Positions 43,670 through 55,390 are shown, counted from the stretch's first letter. The stretch is DNA of 64,000 nucleotides from Mesorhizobium sp. 131-2-1 (GCF_016756535.1 NZ_AP023247.1:3782501-3846500); one strand, 5' to 3'. Translations and numbers: made by a program. The notes: generated from the sequence alone by a model not told the origin.

Positions 43670-44059
43670 GTGAGGCCGATTGCACATGAAGACCAGCTGC
43701 GCGAGCAATGGCGAGCGGGCGTCGAGACACGCATGCACGTCTCGGCCAGCAACGGCGCGGCGCAGCTTTGCATATTCGAACAGTGGGTCGAGCCGGCGGT
43801 CGGCGCTCCGACGCATTGGCATTCGGTCGAGGAGGTGCTCACGGTCCTCGCCGGCAAGGCCGAGATGTGGATCGACGACGAGCACAGCGTGCTCACCCGG
43901 GGACAGTCTCTCCTCATTCCAGCGCACAGGAAGCATGGCTTCCGTAACATCGGCGACGAACCGCTTCACATCCATGCGGTGCTGGCCTCGCCGATCTTCG
44001 AGGCGACCTTCGACGGACCGGCCGGGCTGGTGCGGCGCTGGCTTGCGGCAGGTTCGTAA
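43670..44059 (+). CDS. Cupin domain protein
   Basis: A 129-residue single cupin. The metal site is visible in cupin motif 1, PTHWHSVEEVLTVLAGKAEMW (His-x-His and a Glu), and motif 2, LIPAHRKHGFRNIG. The GTG at 43670 is taken as start, with GGGGG upstream and the fold beginning at once; a longer in-frame ATG at 43568 would cross the SOS box and add 34 residues without cupin character. It is divergent from ssb. Enzyme or binding function cannot be set from sequence. Confidence 0.82.
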   Translation: MRPIAHEDQLREQWRAGVETRMHVSASNGAAQLCIFEQWVEPAVGAPTHWHSVEEVLTVLAGKAEMWIDDEHSVLTRGQSLLIPAHRKHGFRNIGDEPLHIHAVLASPIFEATFDGPAGLVRRWLAAGS

Positions 44060-44102
44060 ACAGCGCTTGCCAAATCAATAAGTATCGACTTATGCTTCTG
44101 CC

Positions 44103-44417
44103 ATGATCGAGGCAGAGATTTTCCGCGCGCTGGCCGACCCGACACGCCGCGCCGTCTATGAGCGGCTCGTCGCCGGCGAGATGACCGTGTCGGAGCTGCG
44201 CACCGGCATGACGGTGTCGCAGCCGGCGGTCTCGCAGCATCTGGCGGTGCTGCGCGGCGCAGGCCTGGTGGTCGAGCGGCGCGCCGGCCGCAATGCCTAC
44301 TATCGCGCCGCGCCTGAAGGGCTCGAGCCGCTGCTCGGCTGGATCGAGCGCTACCGCGCGTTCTGGCCGGAACGCCTCGAGAGACTGAAGACAGTTCTGA
44401 AGGGAATGGACCAATGA
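44103..44417 (+). CDS. ArsR family transcriptional regulator
   Basis: A 104-residue winged-helix regulator. EIFRALADPTRRAVYERLVAG opens the domain and the recognition helix is SQPAVSQHLAVLRGAGLV near residues 39-56. The Cys-based metal site of ArsR/SmtB (ELCVCDL) is absent (EMTVSELRTGM), so it is not a metal sensor of that type. Its stop overlaps the ATG of an AHSA1/SRPBCC gene by 4 bp, the common ArsR-SRPBCC pair. Confidence 0.94.
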   Translation: MIEAEIFRALADPTRRAVYERLVAGEMTVSELRTGMTVSQPAVSQHLAVLRGAGLVVERRAGRNAYYRAAPEGLEPLLGWIERYRAFWPERLERLKTVLKGMDQ

Positions 44418-44890
44418 CGGCAATCGAACGTCCTCCTGCCGAAGCGTCGCTCAACTTCGAATGCGAGCTTGCCGATCCGCCGGAGAAGGTCTGGCGCGCG
44501 CTGACCGAACCGGAATTGCTGGCGGCGTGGATGATGATGCCGAACGACATCACGCCCGAAGTGGGCAGCCGTTTCGCCTTTGACCGGTCGGAGGCGCCGA
44601 TCGAGTGCGAAATCCTCGAAGCCGAGCCCGGCAGGCTGCTGCGCTATTCCTGGCGCGAGCGGCGTGACGGCGGCCGGGACGAACGGCTCGACAATCCGTT
44701 GGACAGCATCGTCACGTTCACGCTCGCCCGCACGGTTTCCGGCGGCACCCATCTGCGCATCGTCCATGACAGCTTTGCGCGCATGCCGGCCGTCGCCATG
44801 GCCGGCGCCGGTTGTCGGCTCGCCTTTGGCGCGGGTAGCGCGAAACGGGCGATCGCGGCGAATGCACCGCTGTTGCGGCGCGCGGCCTGA
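44414..44890 (+). CDS. SRPBCC/AHSA1 family protein
   Basis: A 158-residue START-like (Bet v1-type) protein. [27 protein letters not shown] near residues 16-42 is the AHSA1 entry helix-strand pattern, followed by [12 protein letters not shown] and [10 protein letters not shown]. The family binds hydrophobic ligands or Hsp90-type partners. Translation is coupled to the ArsR regulator upstream, and a ClpP paralogue begins 17 bp downstream. Confidence 0.9.
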   Translation: MTAIERPPAEASLNFECELADPPEKVWRALTEPELLAAWMMMPNDITPEVGSRFAFDRSEAPIECEILEAEPGRLLRYSWRERRDGGRDERLDNPLDSIVTFTLARTVSGGTHLRIVHDSFARMPAVAMAGAGCRLAFGAGSAKRAIAANAPLLRRAA

Positions 44891-44907
44891 GCAAGGGAGA
44901 GACCGAA

Positions 44908-45513
44908 ATGAGCGGGCTTGCCAATCTGGTGCCGATGGTGATCGAGCAATCGAGCCGCGGCGAACGCGCCTTCGACATCTTCTCGCGGCTGCTGCGCGAG
45001 CGCATCATCTTCATCAACGGAGAGATCAATGACGGTGTCTCGGCATTGGTCTGCGCGCAGCTTCTGTCGCTCGAATCCGACCATCCCGACAAGGAGATCT
45101 CGCTCTACATCAACTCGCCGGGCGGCGTGGTGACCAGCGGTTTCGCCATCTACGACACGATGCAATACATCTCCTGCCCGGTGTCGACCGTCTGCATGGG
45201 CTTTGCCGCCTCGATGGCCTCCTTCCTGCTGATGGCCGGTACGCCTGGCCGGCGCATCGCGCTGCCCAACTCCAGCATCGTCCTGCACCAGCCGCTGGGC
45301 GGCTTCCAGGGCCAGGCTTCCGATATCCAGCGTCACGCCGAAGGCATCATGCGCACCAAGCGGCGCATGACCGAGCTCTATGCGCATCATTGCGGCCGCA
45401 CCTACGAGGAGGTCGAACGCACGCTCGACCGCGACTACTTCATGACCGCCGAGGAGGCGAAGAACTGGGGCCTCGTCGATCATGTCTACGACACCCGCAA
45501 GAAGGCGGCATGA
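44908..45513 (+). CDS. clpP: ATP-dependent Clp protease proteolytic subunit (paralogue)
   Basis: A 201-residue serine peptidase of the ClpP family. The catalytic Ser is in [16 protein letters not shown], His in [12 protein letters not shown] and Asp in [21 protein letters not shown], so the triad is complete. The usual GQAASMG is here GFAASMA. It stands without clpX or lon next to it and sits after ArsR/SRPBCC genes, so it is probably one of the additional ClpP copies that Rhizobiales carry, not the clpP of the tig-clpPX cluster. Confidence 0.95.
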   Translation: MSGLANLVPMVIEQSSRGERAFDIFSRLLRERIIFINGEINDGVSALVCAQLLSLESDHPDKEISLYINSPGGVVTSGFAIYDTMQYISCPVSTVCMGFAASMASFLLMAGTPGRRIALPNSSIVLHQPLGGFQGQASDIQRHAEGIMRTKRRMTELYAHHCGRTYEEVERTLDRDYFMTAEEAKNWGLVDHVYDTRKKAA

Positions 45514-45590
45514 GGCCGGCTTGGCTAACGCTCGGCAATTTGATCGCGAGCGGTCTGGCACAGCCTGCTCGCCGATCCTATAGTGCGGCA

Positions 45591-45890
45591 ATGACCGACA
45601 AACGTTCGTCCAGGCACCTTCTTGCCGCCGCTACGGCCGCCGTGATTCTTGCTGCCGGATGCATGCTCGCGGGCGCCGCCTTCGCCGATGACAGTTCGAC
45701 ACAGAAAGGCACGCTGCCCGGCGTGAGCAGCGACTATCGCATCGCCAAGCCCGCCCCGCAGCCCGAGCCCGACGATGCGCTGCCCGCCGGCGGCAACGGC
45801 CAGTTCAAGATCGGCGACACCGATGTCAGGATTTCAGGCAGCATAACCATCGACATGGCGACGGGCGGGATCAGGCCGCCGAGCCACTAG
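45591..45890 (+). CDS. Small exported hypothetical protein
   Basis: A 99-residue protein with a basic start (MTDKRSSRH), a hydrophobic segment (LLAAATAAVILAAGCMLAGA) and a signal-peptidase site at AFA-DD. A Cys in AAGC could make it a lipoprotein, but the -3 position is Ala and the AFA site is more convincing. The mature part has GTLPGVSSDYRIAKPAP and FKIGDTDVRISGSITIDMATGG, the latter resembling a short beta domain. It lies 77 bp after clpP. Function unknown. Confidence 0.65.
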   Translation: MTDKRSSRHLLAAATAAVILAAGCMLAGAAFADDSSTQKGTLPGVSSDYRIAKPAPQPEPDDALPAGGNGQFKIGDTDVRISGSITIDMATGGIRPPSH

Positions 45891-46001
45891 CGGGTTGCCG
45901 TCTGAGCCTCCGCGCTTCCCACGCAGACAATTGCTGATTTCCGATGGATTTGTGCTTTCCGACGGAATTGGGCGAAGCGCTGGCTGCTTGCCCAAACGAA
46001 C

Positions 46002-46040
46002 AGCCCCGCCGTTGCTTCCGCAAAACGGACGGGGCTTTTT
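46002..46040 (+). terminator. Rho-independent terminator
   Basis: AGCCCCG-CCGTT pairs with AACGG-A-CGGGGCT (12 bp with one bulged A) and is followed by TTTTT at 46036-46040. It would end plus-strand transcription 110 bp downstream of the small exported protein, or it could be the end of a short RNA made in the 110-bp gap between that gene and the stem. Confidence 0.85.
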
Positions 46041-46502
46041 CTGGATTTAAAATCCAAACTTGCCGGGAGTGTACTGCCGGCGTTTGATTTCGGATGCATC
46101 GCGGCATTCAGCCGACGATCCGACTATTGTCTCTGATTGTGAGGATTCGACAGGTCACGGTTTGTCGGGCTGACGCTCACGCCTGCCCTGGCACTTATGC
46201 CCGCCGCGGCTCCATCATCGTGTGGAGCCTCAAGGGACTGTCCGGTGGCGTCATGCTCCGCTCCTGGGTCCGTTGCGACATTGTCGTTCAGAGCGCAAAT
46301 CGCAAAACCTGCGGCGTCTCGCAGGCCACCTTTGGGTGGCGAGGCCATCGAAAGACGGCCGGCTCCGTTGACCACCGGACACTGCGCCCGTGAGTCGGAG
46401 ACGTCAACCGTTGAAAAGCCGATTAAGGGAAAATGTGATCTCCGGGAGGTTACGTCCAGGTCAGGTCGAGGCGGGATTTCCACACCGCTTTGTCAGGAGC
46501 AT

Positions 46503-46517
46503 GTTCGGCCTTTGTTC
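46503..46517 (+). promoter_or_regulatory. Alphaproteobacterial LexA (SOS) box before uvrA
   Basis: GTTC at 46503-46506, GGCCTTT, then GTTC at 46514-46517, a perfect GTTC-N7-GTTC. It is 152 bp upstream of the uvrA ATG and immediately before a weak promoter-like pair. uvrA is a known SOS gene in Rhizobiales, so this is the expected LexA operator. Confidence 0.78.
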
Positions 46518-46668
46518 TTTCCGCTTGCCCGCTCGCGCGAAAGACGGTTAAACGCTCTGGTCGAGTTTATGTGGTGCGTCTCGACGTGGCGGCGAAAATA
46601 CCTACATAGGGGATGGCCGGGAAACCCCGCCACTCCAGCAAATTCCAGACCTGAGGCGGCGACCGGCG

Positions 46669-49590
<2,922 letters not shown>

Positions 49591-49625
49591 GAGCGCAAAT
49601 CGGTTGGCGCCTGGAGAGCGTTTGA

Positions 49626-50090
49626 ATGGCATTCAGAATGGCGCTTTCCACAGATCTCGCCGCTGTCGCAGCGCTGACGACCGCCGCCTATGCGCCCTAT
49701 ACCACGCTGCTCGGCGCGCCGCCGATCCCGGTCACCGAGGACTATGCCCCACGCATCGAGCGCGGCGAGGTCTGGCTTGTGGAGAATGGCTCTGAGCTTG
49801 CCGGGTTGGTCGTGCTCGAACGCCATACCGATCATGTGATGATCTTCAGCGTGGCCGTGGCGCCCGCGTTTCAAGGCAAGAAGCTGGGCATCGCGCTGCT
49901 CGACTTCGCCTACGAGCAGACGCGGCTGTGGCGCCTGCCGGAGGTGCGGCTCTACACCAATTCGCGGATGGAGCGGAACATCGCGCTCTATTCGGCCTAT
50001 GGCTTCCGGGAAACGGGTCGCCGGCCAAATCCATACCGGCCAGGATGGACGGTGGTCGACATGGCCAAGCCGGTCGACAAAGCCGCCTGA
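49626..50090 (+). CDS. GNAT family N-acetyltransferase
   Basis: A 154-residue acetyltransferase. The acetyl-CoA loop region is FSVAVAPAFQGKKLGIALLDFA near residues 76-97 (the Q/R-x-x-G-x-A/G motif appears as QGKKLGIA). Upstream is AAYAPYTTLLGAPP, and VRLYTNSRMERNIALYSAYGFRETGR forms the C-terminal fold. The substrate is unknown. It starts 35 bp after uvrA and may be co-transcribed with it. Confidence 0.92.
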   Translation: MAFRMALSTDLAAVAALTTAAYAPYTTLLGAPPIPVTEDYAPRIERGEVWLVENGSELAGLVVLERHTDHVMIFSVAVAPAFQGKKLGIALLDFAYEQTRLWRLPEVRLYTNSRMERNIALYSAYGFRETGRRPNPYRPGWTVVDMAKPVDKAA

Positions 50091-50118
50091 TCGCATTTTT
50101 GAAACTGGGAGGACGACG

Positions 50119-50925
50119 ATGGCCAGCCAAGGAACAATCCGCTCGGGCATGGGCGGCTGGACGTTCGAGCCCTGGGACACATCCTTCTATCCGGACAAGC
50201 TGTCCAAGGCGAAGCAACTTCAATACGCCAGCCGGCAGGTGCCGACCATCGAGGTCAACGGCACCTACTATTCCAGCTTCAAGGAGCCGACCTTCGTCAA
50301 ATGGGCGAGCGAGGCGCCGGACGGTTTCGTCTATTCGCTGAAGGGCAACCGCTTTGTCACCAACCGGCGCGTGCTGGGCGAAGCTGGCGACTCGATGATG
50401 CGTTTCCTCGGCTCCGGGGTTGCGGCGCTCGGCGACAAGCTCGGGCCGATCCTGTGGCAGTTCGCGCCGACAAAAAAATTCGATGCGGACGATTTCGAGG
50501 CCTTTCTCAAGCTGTTGCCCGAAAAGCAGGATGGCGTGGCGCTGCGCCACGCCGTCGAAGTCCGCCACGACAGTTTCATCGTGCCGGAATTCGCCGCACT
50601 TGCCCGCAAATACAAGGCGGCCATCGTCTATGCCGACCATGCCAAATATCCCGGGATAGCCGACGTCACCGGCGATTTCATCTATGCCCGCCTGCAGAGC
50701 GGCAGCGACGACAATACCGACTGCTACACGCCGAAAGGGCTTGATGAGTGGGCGGCACGGGTAAAGACCTGGGCGGAAGGCAAGCAGCCGGCCGACCTGG
50801 CGCGCGCCGATCCCTCGACCGACGCGCCAGTCAAGCCGCGAGACGTGTTCGCCTACTTCATCACCGAAGGCAAAGTGCGCGCTCCCTTCGGCGCCATGGC
50901 GCTGATGAAGCGCGTAATGGCCTGA
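50119..50925 (+). CDS. DUF72 family protein
   Basis: A 268-residue TIM-barrel-like protein of the DUF72 (YecE) family. SGMGGWTFEPWDTSFYPDKLSK near the N-terminus is the family signature, followed by IEVNGTYYSSFKEPTFVKWAS, VYSLKGNRFVTNRRVL and LGPILWQFAPTKKF. Function is unknown. The ATG at 50119 is preceded by GGGAGG. It follows the GNAT gene by 28 bp. Confidence 0.92.
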   Translation: MASQGTIRSGMGGWTFEPWDTSFYPDKLSKAKQLQYASRQVPTIEVNGTYYSSFKEPTFVKWASEAPDGFVYSLKGNRFVTNRRVLGEAGDSMMRFLGSGVAALGDKLGPILWQFAPTKKFDADDFEAFLKLLPEKQDGVALRHAVEVRHDSFIVPEFAALARKYKAAIVYADHAKYPGIADVTGDFIYARLQSGSDDNTDCYTPKGLDEWAARVKTWAEGKQPADLARADPSTDAPVKPRDVFAYFITEGKVRAPFGAMALMKRVMA

Positions 50926-51043
50926 TCCGGCAAAATCTCGGCATCTTCGCGGATATCGTAACGTTATCGATACTTCCTTGCGGCACTAATAAGCCTACGT
51001 CAGGTTGCAGTCACCTGGCTCGGCCGCCGGCAAGGACCAGAGC

Positions 51044-52195
51044 ATGCTGCTCGACTACAACTCACTGCTGCTGGCGGTCGGCTTCTCCGCCGCCTGTCTC
51101 AGCATGACGTTGTTCGGCACATGGCTGACCGCCCGCTCCGACAAGTTCCTTCTGACCTGGGCCGTCAGCGTGCTGCTGATCGTCGGCGAGGTCTTCGTCT
51201 ACGACGCCTATATCGAAGCCCCCGGACCCGCCCTCGGCGTTCTAACGCTGGCGCTTCTGCTGCTTGGCTTTTCGGTGATGCTGGGTGCCGCCCATCAGTT
51301 CAGGACCGGGCGGTCGCCATTGCCTCGCGTCCTGCTCGGTGCCGGCATTTCGCTCGCCTTGGCGCTGCCGCCCATGGCGTTCGGCTATGACGGGCTGGGT
51401 TTCATGCTGGAGAATCTTCTTGCCGGCCTGCTGCTGTTCGCCACGGCGCATGAATACTGGAGGGGGCGCGAGGAGGCGCCCGCCCCGCTGCAGGGCGTTG
51501 CCCTGCTCTACTCGCTTACCGCAGCGTCGTTCGTGCTGTGCTCCGCCGTGCTGGCGTGGGGCGGCAAGCTGGTGCTCGGCCATGCGCCGAGCAACTGGGC
51601 CGAGGATCTCAGCCTCATCATCGTCATCGCCTCGATGACCGGCATCGGCGGGCTGTCGCTGGCGCTGAACCAGGGGCGGCTGGCGCAGCTTCACCGGCGC
51701 AATGCGCTGACCGATCCGCTGACCGGCCTGCTCAACCGGCGCGCGTTGTTCGACCTGCATGGCGATGCGCCGGTCGGCGCCTTCATGGCGGTGGTGGTGT
51801 TCGACCTCGACGGCTTCAAGGCAGTCAACGACGAGTTCGGCCATGCCACGGGCGACGCGGTGCTGAAACTATTCGCCGAGGAGCTTGCGGCCAATCTTCA
51901 GCCGAACGATGCCGCCGCGCGCCTGGGCGGCGAGGAATTCGCGCTGGTCCTCAAGCGCACCTTGCCGGAAAAGGTGGAGTTCGCCGCCGAACGGATCCGC
52001 GCATCTTTCGCGGCGCGCCGCATCGAAACCGAGACGCGCCCGCTGTCCTGCACCGTCAGCGCCGGCTACGCCTTCGGCAGCCAGGACGGCATGAGCTTCG
52101 ACAAGGTGCTCAGCGCCGCCGACAAGGCGCTCTATGCCGCCAAGCGCAGCGGCCGCAACCGCGTGCTTGCCGCGACGCTGCGGCGCGCGAGCTAG
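51044..52195 (+). CDS. Membrane-bound diguanylate cyclase
   Basis: A 383-residue protein with about six membrane segments (residues 8-205) and a C-terminal GGDEF domain (about 218-378). The active motif reads GGEEF (RLGGEEFALVL), which keeps catalysis, and DPLTGLLNRRALFD plus FDLDGFKAVNDEFGHATGD are the substrate- and metal-binding blocks. The RxxD inhibitory site is not apparent at the usual place before GGEEF (DAAARLGG). It should make cyclic di-GMP in response to a membrane signal. It stands alone, 118 bp after DUF72. Confidence 0.93.
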   Translation: MLLDYNSLLLAVGFSAACLSMTLFGTWLTARSDKFLLTWAVSVLLIVGEVFVYDAYIEAPGPALGVLTLALLLLGFSVMLGAAHQFRTGRSPLPRVLLGAGISLALALPPMAFGYDGLGFMLENLLAGLLLFATAHEYWRGREEAPAPLQGVALLYSLTAASFVLCSAVLAWGGKLVLGHAPSNWAEDLSLIIVIASMTGIGGLSLALNQGRLAQLHRRNALTDPLTGLLNRRALFDLHGDAPVGAFMAVVVFDLDGFKAVNDEFGHATGDAVLKLFAEELAANLQPNDAAARLGGEEFALVLKRTLPEKVEFAAERIRASFAARRIETETRPLSCTVSAGYAFGSQDGMSFDKVLSAADKALYAAKRSGRNRVLAATLRRAS

Positions 52196-52214
52196 TGCCC
52201 GATCTGCGTTCGCT

Positions 52215-52388
52215 TCAGTGCGCCATCACCTCGTTGTAGGCATCGAGGTCGACGTAGAAAACCTTGGTCATTTCACCGATCAGTTCGTCCGGATCGTAGC
52301 CCTGCGATCTCAGGATGTTGATGGCGGTGATGATGTCGACGCGCTCGGTGAGGCGTCGCTTCTGGTAGTCCTCGACAAAACGCTCCAT
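52215..52388 (-). CDS. Small conserved helical protein
   Basis: A 57-residue protein beginning MERFVEDYQKRRLTERVDI, with an amphipathic helical pattern and the tail DLDAYNEVMAH. AGGGGAAGG precedes the ATG at 52388 by a few bases; an extension to 52421 would add basic residues across that ribosome site. Family unknown. It converges on the diguanylate cyclase gene. The 261-bp gap to urtE (52389-52649) shows no other gene. Confidence 0.72.
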   Translation of the reverse strand: MERFVEDYQKRRLTERVDIITAINILRSQGYDPDELIGEMTKVFYVDLDAYNEVMAH

Positions 52389-52649
52389 CGCCCTTCCCCT
52401 GGCAAGATTCTTTGGACGCATTGACCGACAATCACTGCGGGGAAGCTAGGCTTGCTTGCTTGCGTGGAACTTGCCGGCTGGGCCCGCGCCTTCCCCCTCA
52501 TTCGCGACTGGTACGGAAAGCGGCCGACTCACCAAGGCCAAGAAAAGACTAGCACGCGGCTTTTGATGCGCCAGAGTTACGGGCGCCGCTGCTGGAGAAA
52601 TATTGCACTTGCTTTGGATCTGGCAACCGACCGAAGTGCGCGGCCGATT

Positions 52650-53345
52650 CTAGACTGTCAGGAACTTCCGAACATCCGCCCGATCGAGGTCTTCGGCGGG
52701 GCCGGCGTGGACGATCTGACCACGGTCCATGATGTTGACCTCGTCGGCTAGCTCGCGGCAGAAGTCGAGATATTGCTCGACGAGCAGCACGGCGATGCCG
52801 GCCTGGTCGCGCAGGTAACGGATGGCGCGGCCGATGTCCTTAATGATCGAGGGCTGGATGCCTTCGGTCGGCTCGTCGAGCACGAGCAGCTTCGGCCGCA
52901 TCACCAGTGCCCGGCCGATGGCGAGCTGCTGCTGCTGGCCGCCGGAGAGATCGCCGCCGCGACGGCCGAGCATCTGCTTCAGCACCGGGAACAGCTCGAA
53001 TACGTGAGCCGGGATGATGCGGTCGGCGCGCTTCAGCGGCGCGAAGCCGGTCTCCAGATTTTCGCGCACCGTCAGCAGCGGGAAGACCTCCCTGCCCTGC
53101 GGCACGAATGCGATGCCCGACCGGGCGCGGTCATACGCCGCGCTCCGGTCGAGCGCCTTCCCCTCGAAGGCAACGCTTCCGCTCGTCAGCCGGTGATGGC
53201 CGACGATCGATCTCATCAAACTGGTCTTGCCGACGCCGTTGCGGCCGAGCACGCAGGTGATCTTGCCGGCGCCGGCCTTCAGCGAAACACCGCGCAGCGC
53301 CTGGGCGGCGCCGTAATGCAGCGTGGCGTTGGAAACTTCGAGCAT
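52650..53345 (-). CDS. urtE: Urea ABC transporter ATP-binding protein
   Basis: A 231-residue LivF-type ATPase. Walker A GRNGVGKTSLMRS near residue 35, the urtE-typical QGREVFPLLTVRENLETG near 90, the signature LSGGQQQQLAIGRAL, Walker B LLVLDEPTEGIQPSI and the H-loop VLLVEQYLDF (where the His of most ABC ATPases is Gln, as usual in LivF/UrtE). The ATG at 53345 is chosen because the fold starts at once. It is the last gene of the urt operon in this window; no urease gene follows. Confidence 0.95.
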   Translation of the reverse strand: MLEVSNATLHYGAAQALRGVSLKAGAGKITCVLGRNGVGKTSLMRSIVGHHRLTSGSVAFEGKALDRSAAYDRARSGIAFVPQGREVFPLLTVRENLETGFAPLKRADRIIPAHVFELFPVLKQMLGRRGGDLSGGQQQQLAIGRALVMRPKLLVLDEPTEGIQPSIIKDIGRAIRYLRDQAGIAVLLVEQYLDFCRELADEVNIMDRGQIVHAGPAEDLDRADVRKFLTV

Positions 53346-53415
53346 GGTCAGCGCCTTCTCCAGCGCTTGAGGAAGGAAAGGTCGAAACGGTGGAACGAGA
53401 CTCGCCAGATCATGC

Positions 53416-54162
53416 TCAACGCCCCAGATAGACTTCGACGACACGTTCGTCGGCCGAGACGAAATCGAGCGAGCCTTCGGACAGCACCGCGCCTTCGTGC
53501 AGGCAGGTGACCTTGACGCCGAGCTCGCGCACGAAATGCATGTCGTGCTCGACGACGATCACCGAGTGGTCGCGGGCGATATCCTTGAGCAGGCGCGCCG
53601 TCTCCTCGGTCTCGGCATCGGTCATGCCGGCGACCGGCTCGTCGACAAGAAGCAGCTTCGGGTCCTGCGCGAGCAGCATGCCGATCTCCAGCCATTGCTT
53701 CTGACCGTGGCTGAGGTTGGCGGCCAATTCCGCGCGCTTGTCGCCGAGACGGATGATGCCGAGAATATCGTCGATGCGCCGCGCCTCGGCGGCCGAACGG
53801 CGATGAAACAACGCCGGGAAGATCGAGCGTGGCCCCTTCAGCGCCAGCATCAAATTCTCTTCGATGGTGTGGCTCTCGAAGACCGTCGGCTTCTGGAATT
53901 TCCGGCCGATGCCCATCATGGCGATCTCCGCCTCGTCATGCCGGGTGAGATCGACGTGGCCGTCGAAGAAGACTTCACCCTCGTCGGGCCGCGTCTTGCC
54001 GGTGACGATGTCCATCATCGTCGTCTTGCCGGCGCCGTTGGGGCCGATGATGGCGCGCATCTCGCCCTTGTCGAGCACCAGCGACAAACTGTTGATGGCG
54101 CGGAAACCGTCGAAGGAGACCGAGACGCCGTCGAGATAGAGGATGGTGTTCGATTTCGACAT
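53416..54162 (-). CDS. urtD: Urea ABC transporter ATP-binding protein
   Basis: A 248-residue LivG-type ATPase. Walker A IIGPNGAGKTTMMDIVTGKTRP near residue 39, GIGRKFQKPTVFESHTIEENL (UrtD-typical), signature LSHGQKQWLEIGMLL, Walker B LLLVDEPVAGMTDAE and the H-loop VVEHDMHFVREL. It pairs with UrtE. Its start lies 4 bp beyond the end of urtC, and 70 bp separate it from urtE. Confidence 0.95.
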   Translation of the reverse strand: MSKSNTILYLDGVSVSFDGFRAINSLSLVLDKGEMRAIIGPNGAGKTTMMDIVTGKTRPDEGEVFFDGHVDLTRHDEAEIAMMGIGRKFQKPTVFESHTIEENLMLALKGPRSIFPALFHRRSAAEARRIDDILGIIRLGDKRAELAANLSHGQKQWLEIGMLLAQDPKLLLVDEPVAGMTDAETEETARLLKDIARDHSVIVVEHDMHFVRELGVKVTCLHEGAVLSEGSLDFVSADERVVEVYLGR

Positions 54163-54166
54163 CGCT

Positions 54167-55390
54167 CTACTCCGCCGGCTGCGGTTCGGGGCTGGAGGCG
54201 GACCAGGCGCCGGGCGCCCTCGCCGCTGAGCGCACGATCTTCGGCTGCGGCTCGTCCGGATCCGCGCCGGCCTCCGCGGCGAGCGAAGCCGCGCGCATCG
54301 CCCTGGCCTTGCCGCGCCAGCTGTCCCACATGCCGACGATGCCCTTGGGCAGCAGCAGGGTGACGGCGACGAACAGCCCACCCAGCGCGAACAGCCAGAA
54401 TTCCGGCAGCACGCCGGTGAACCATGACTTGCCGGCATTGACGAGCAGCGCGCCGACGATCGGGCCGACGATGGTGCCGCGCCCGCCGACCGCGGTCCAG
54501 ATCACCACCTCGATCGAGTTGGACGGCTCGAATTCGCCGGGATTGATGATGCCGACCTGCGGCACGTAGAGCGCGCCGGCGATACCGGCCATGATCGCCG
54601 AGACGGTGAAGGCGAACAGCTTGACGTTCTCTGCCCGCCAGCCGAGGAAGCGGGTGCGACTTTCGGCATCGCGCACCGCCATCAAGAGCTTTCCGTACTT
54701 CGAGCGCACCATCGCCGCGGTGAGGAGGACGGCAAGCGCGAGCATGACGGCACTGGCTGCGAACAGCGCCGAGCGCGTCGAATCGGCCTGCACGTTGAAG
54801 CCGAGAATGTCCTTGAAATCGGTCAGGCCGTTGTTGCCGCCGAAACCCATGTCGTTGCGGAAGAAGGCGAGCAGCAGCGCATAGGTCATCGCCTGGGTGA
54901 TGATCGACAGGTAGACGCCGGTGACGCGGCTGCGGAAGGCGAACCAGCCGAAGACGAAGGCAAGCAGACCGGGCACGGCCAGCACCATGATCGTCGCGAA
55001 CCAGAAATGGTCGAAGCCGTACCAGAACCACGGCAGTTCCTTGTAGTTCAGGAACACCATGAAATCCGGCAGGATGGGATTGCCGTAGACGCCGCGCGAG
55101 CCGATCTGGCGCATCAGATACATGCCCATCGCATAGCCGCCGAGCGCGAAGAAGGCGCCATGGCCGAGCGAGAGGATGCCGCAATAGCCCCAGACGAGGT
55201 CGAGTGCCAGGGCAAGCAGCGCATAGCAGAGATACTTGCCGACAAGTGCCACAATGTAGGGCGGTATGTAGAACGCGCTCGACGGCGAGACCGCGAGGTT
55301 GAGCAGCGGCACGATGATGGCCACCATCAACAGGATGATGACAGTGACGGCGATGCGGCGGTCGGCGCCGAAGAAGCGTTGCGTGATCAT
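54167..55390 (-). CDS. urtC: Urea ABC transporter permease
   Basis: A 407-residue LivM-type permease with about ten hydrophobic segments. DLVWGYCGILSLGHGAFFALGGYAMGMYL near residues 64-92 and LFAFTVSAIMAGIAGALYVPQVG near 265 are family blocks, and the large extracytoplasmic loop holds GVYGNPILPDFM. A Pro/Ala-rich cytoplasmic tail follows from about residue 370. The ATG at 55390 overlaps the urtB stop by 4 bp. Confidence 0.95.
   Translation of the reverse strand: MITQRFFGADRRIAVTVIILLMVAIIVPLLNLAVSPSSAFYIPPYIVALVGKYLCYALLALALDLVWGYCGILSLGHGAFFALGGYAMGMYLMRQIGSRGVYGNPILPDFMVFLNYKELPWFWYGFDHFWFATIMVLAVPGLLAFVFGWFAFRSRVTGVYLSIITQAMTYALLLAFFRNDMGFGGNNGLTDFKDILGFNVQADSTRSALFAASAVMLALAVLLTAAMVRSKYGKLLMAVRDAESRTRFLGWRAENVKLFAFTVSAIMAGIAGALYVPQVGIINPGEFEPSNSIEVVIWTAVGGRGTIVGPIVGALLVNAGKSWFTGVLPEFWLFALGGLFVAVTLLLPKGIVGMWDSWRGKARAMRAASLAAEAGADPDEPQPKIVRSAARAPGAWSASSPEPQPAE

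Larger units (their letters stand above)
45891..46668. other. 778-bp non-coding stretch before uvrA
   Basis: No gene can be supported here. It holds an intrinsic terminator (46002-46040), a 15-bp palindrome TGGATTT-a-AAATCCA (46042-46056), and several strong hairpins between 46208 and 46340: GGCTCCA/TGGAGCC (46208-46229), CCTGCG/CGCAGG (46308-46325) and GCCACC/GGTGGC (46325-46340). The uvrA SOS box follows (46503-46517), with a weak TTGCCC-N17-TTAAAC promoter-like pair at 46525-46553. Short frames on both strands lack ribosome sites and family-like sequence. Confidence 0.55.

Noticed and set aside
45887..46099. A 70-codon minus-strand frame across the terminator
   Set aside because: It spans a clear intrinsic terminator and a palindrome and shows no protein-like pattern.
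46124..46483. A 119-codon minus-strand frame in the gap before uvrA
   Set aside because: No ribosome site, no recognisable motif, and it crosses several strong hairpins. I leave the stretch as non-coding, although a search for homologues would be worthwhile.
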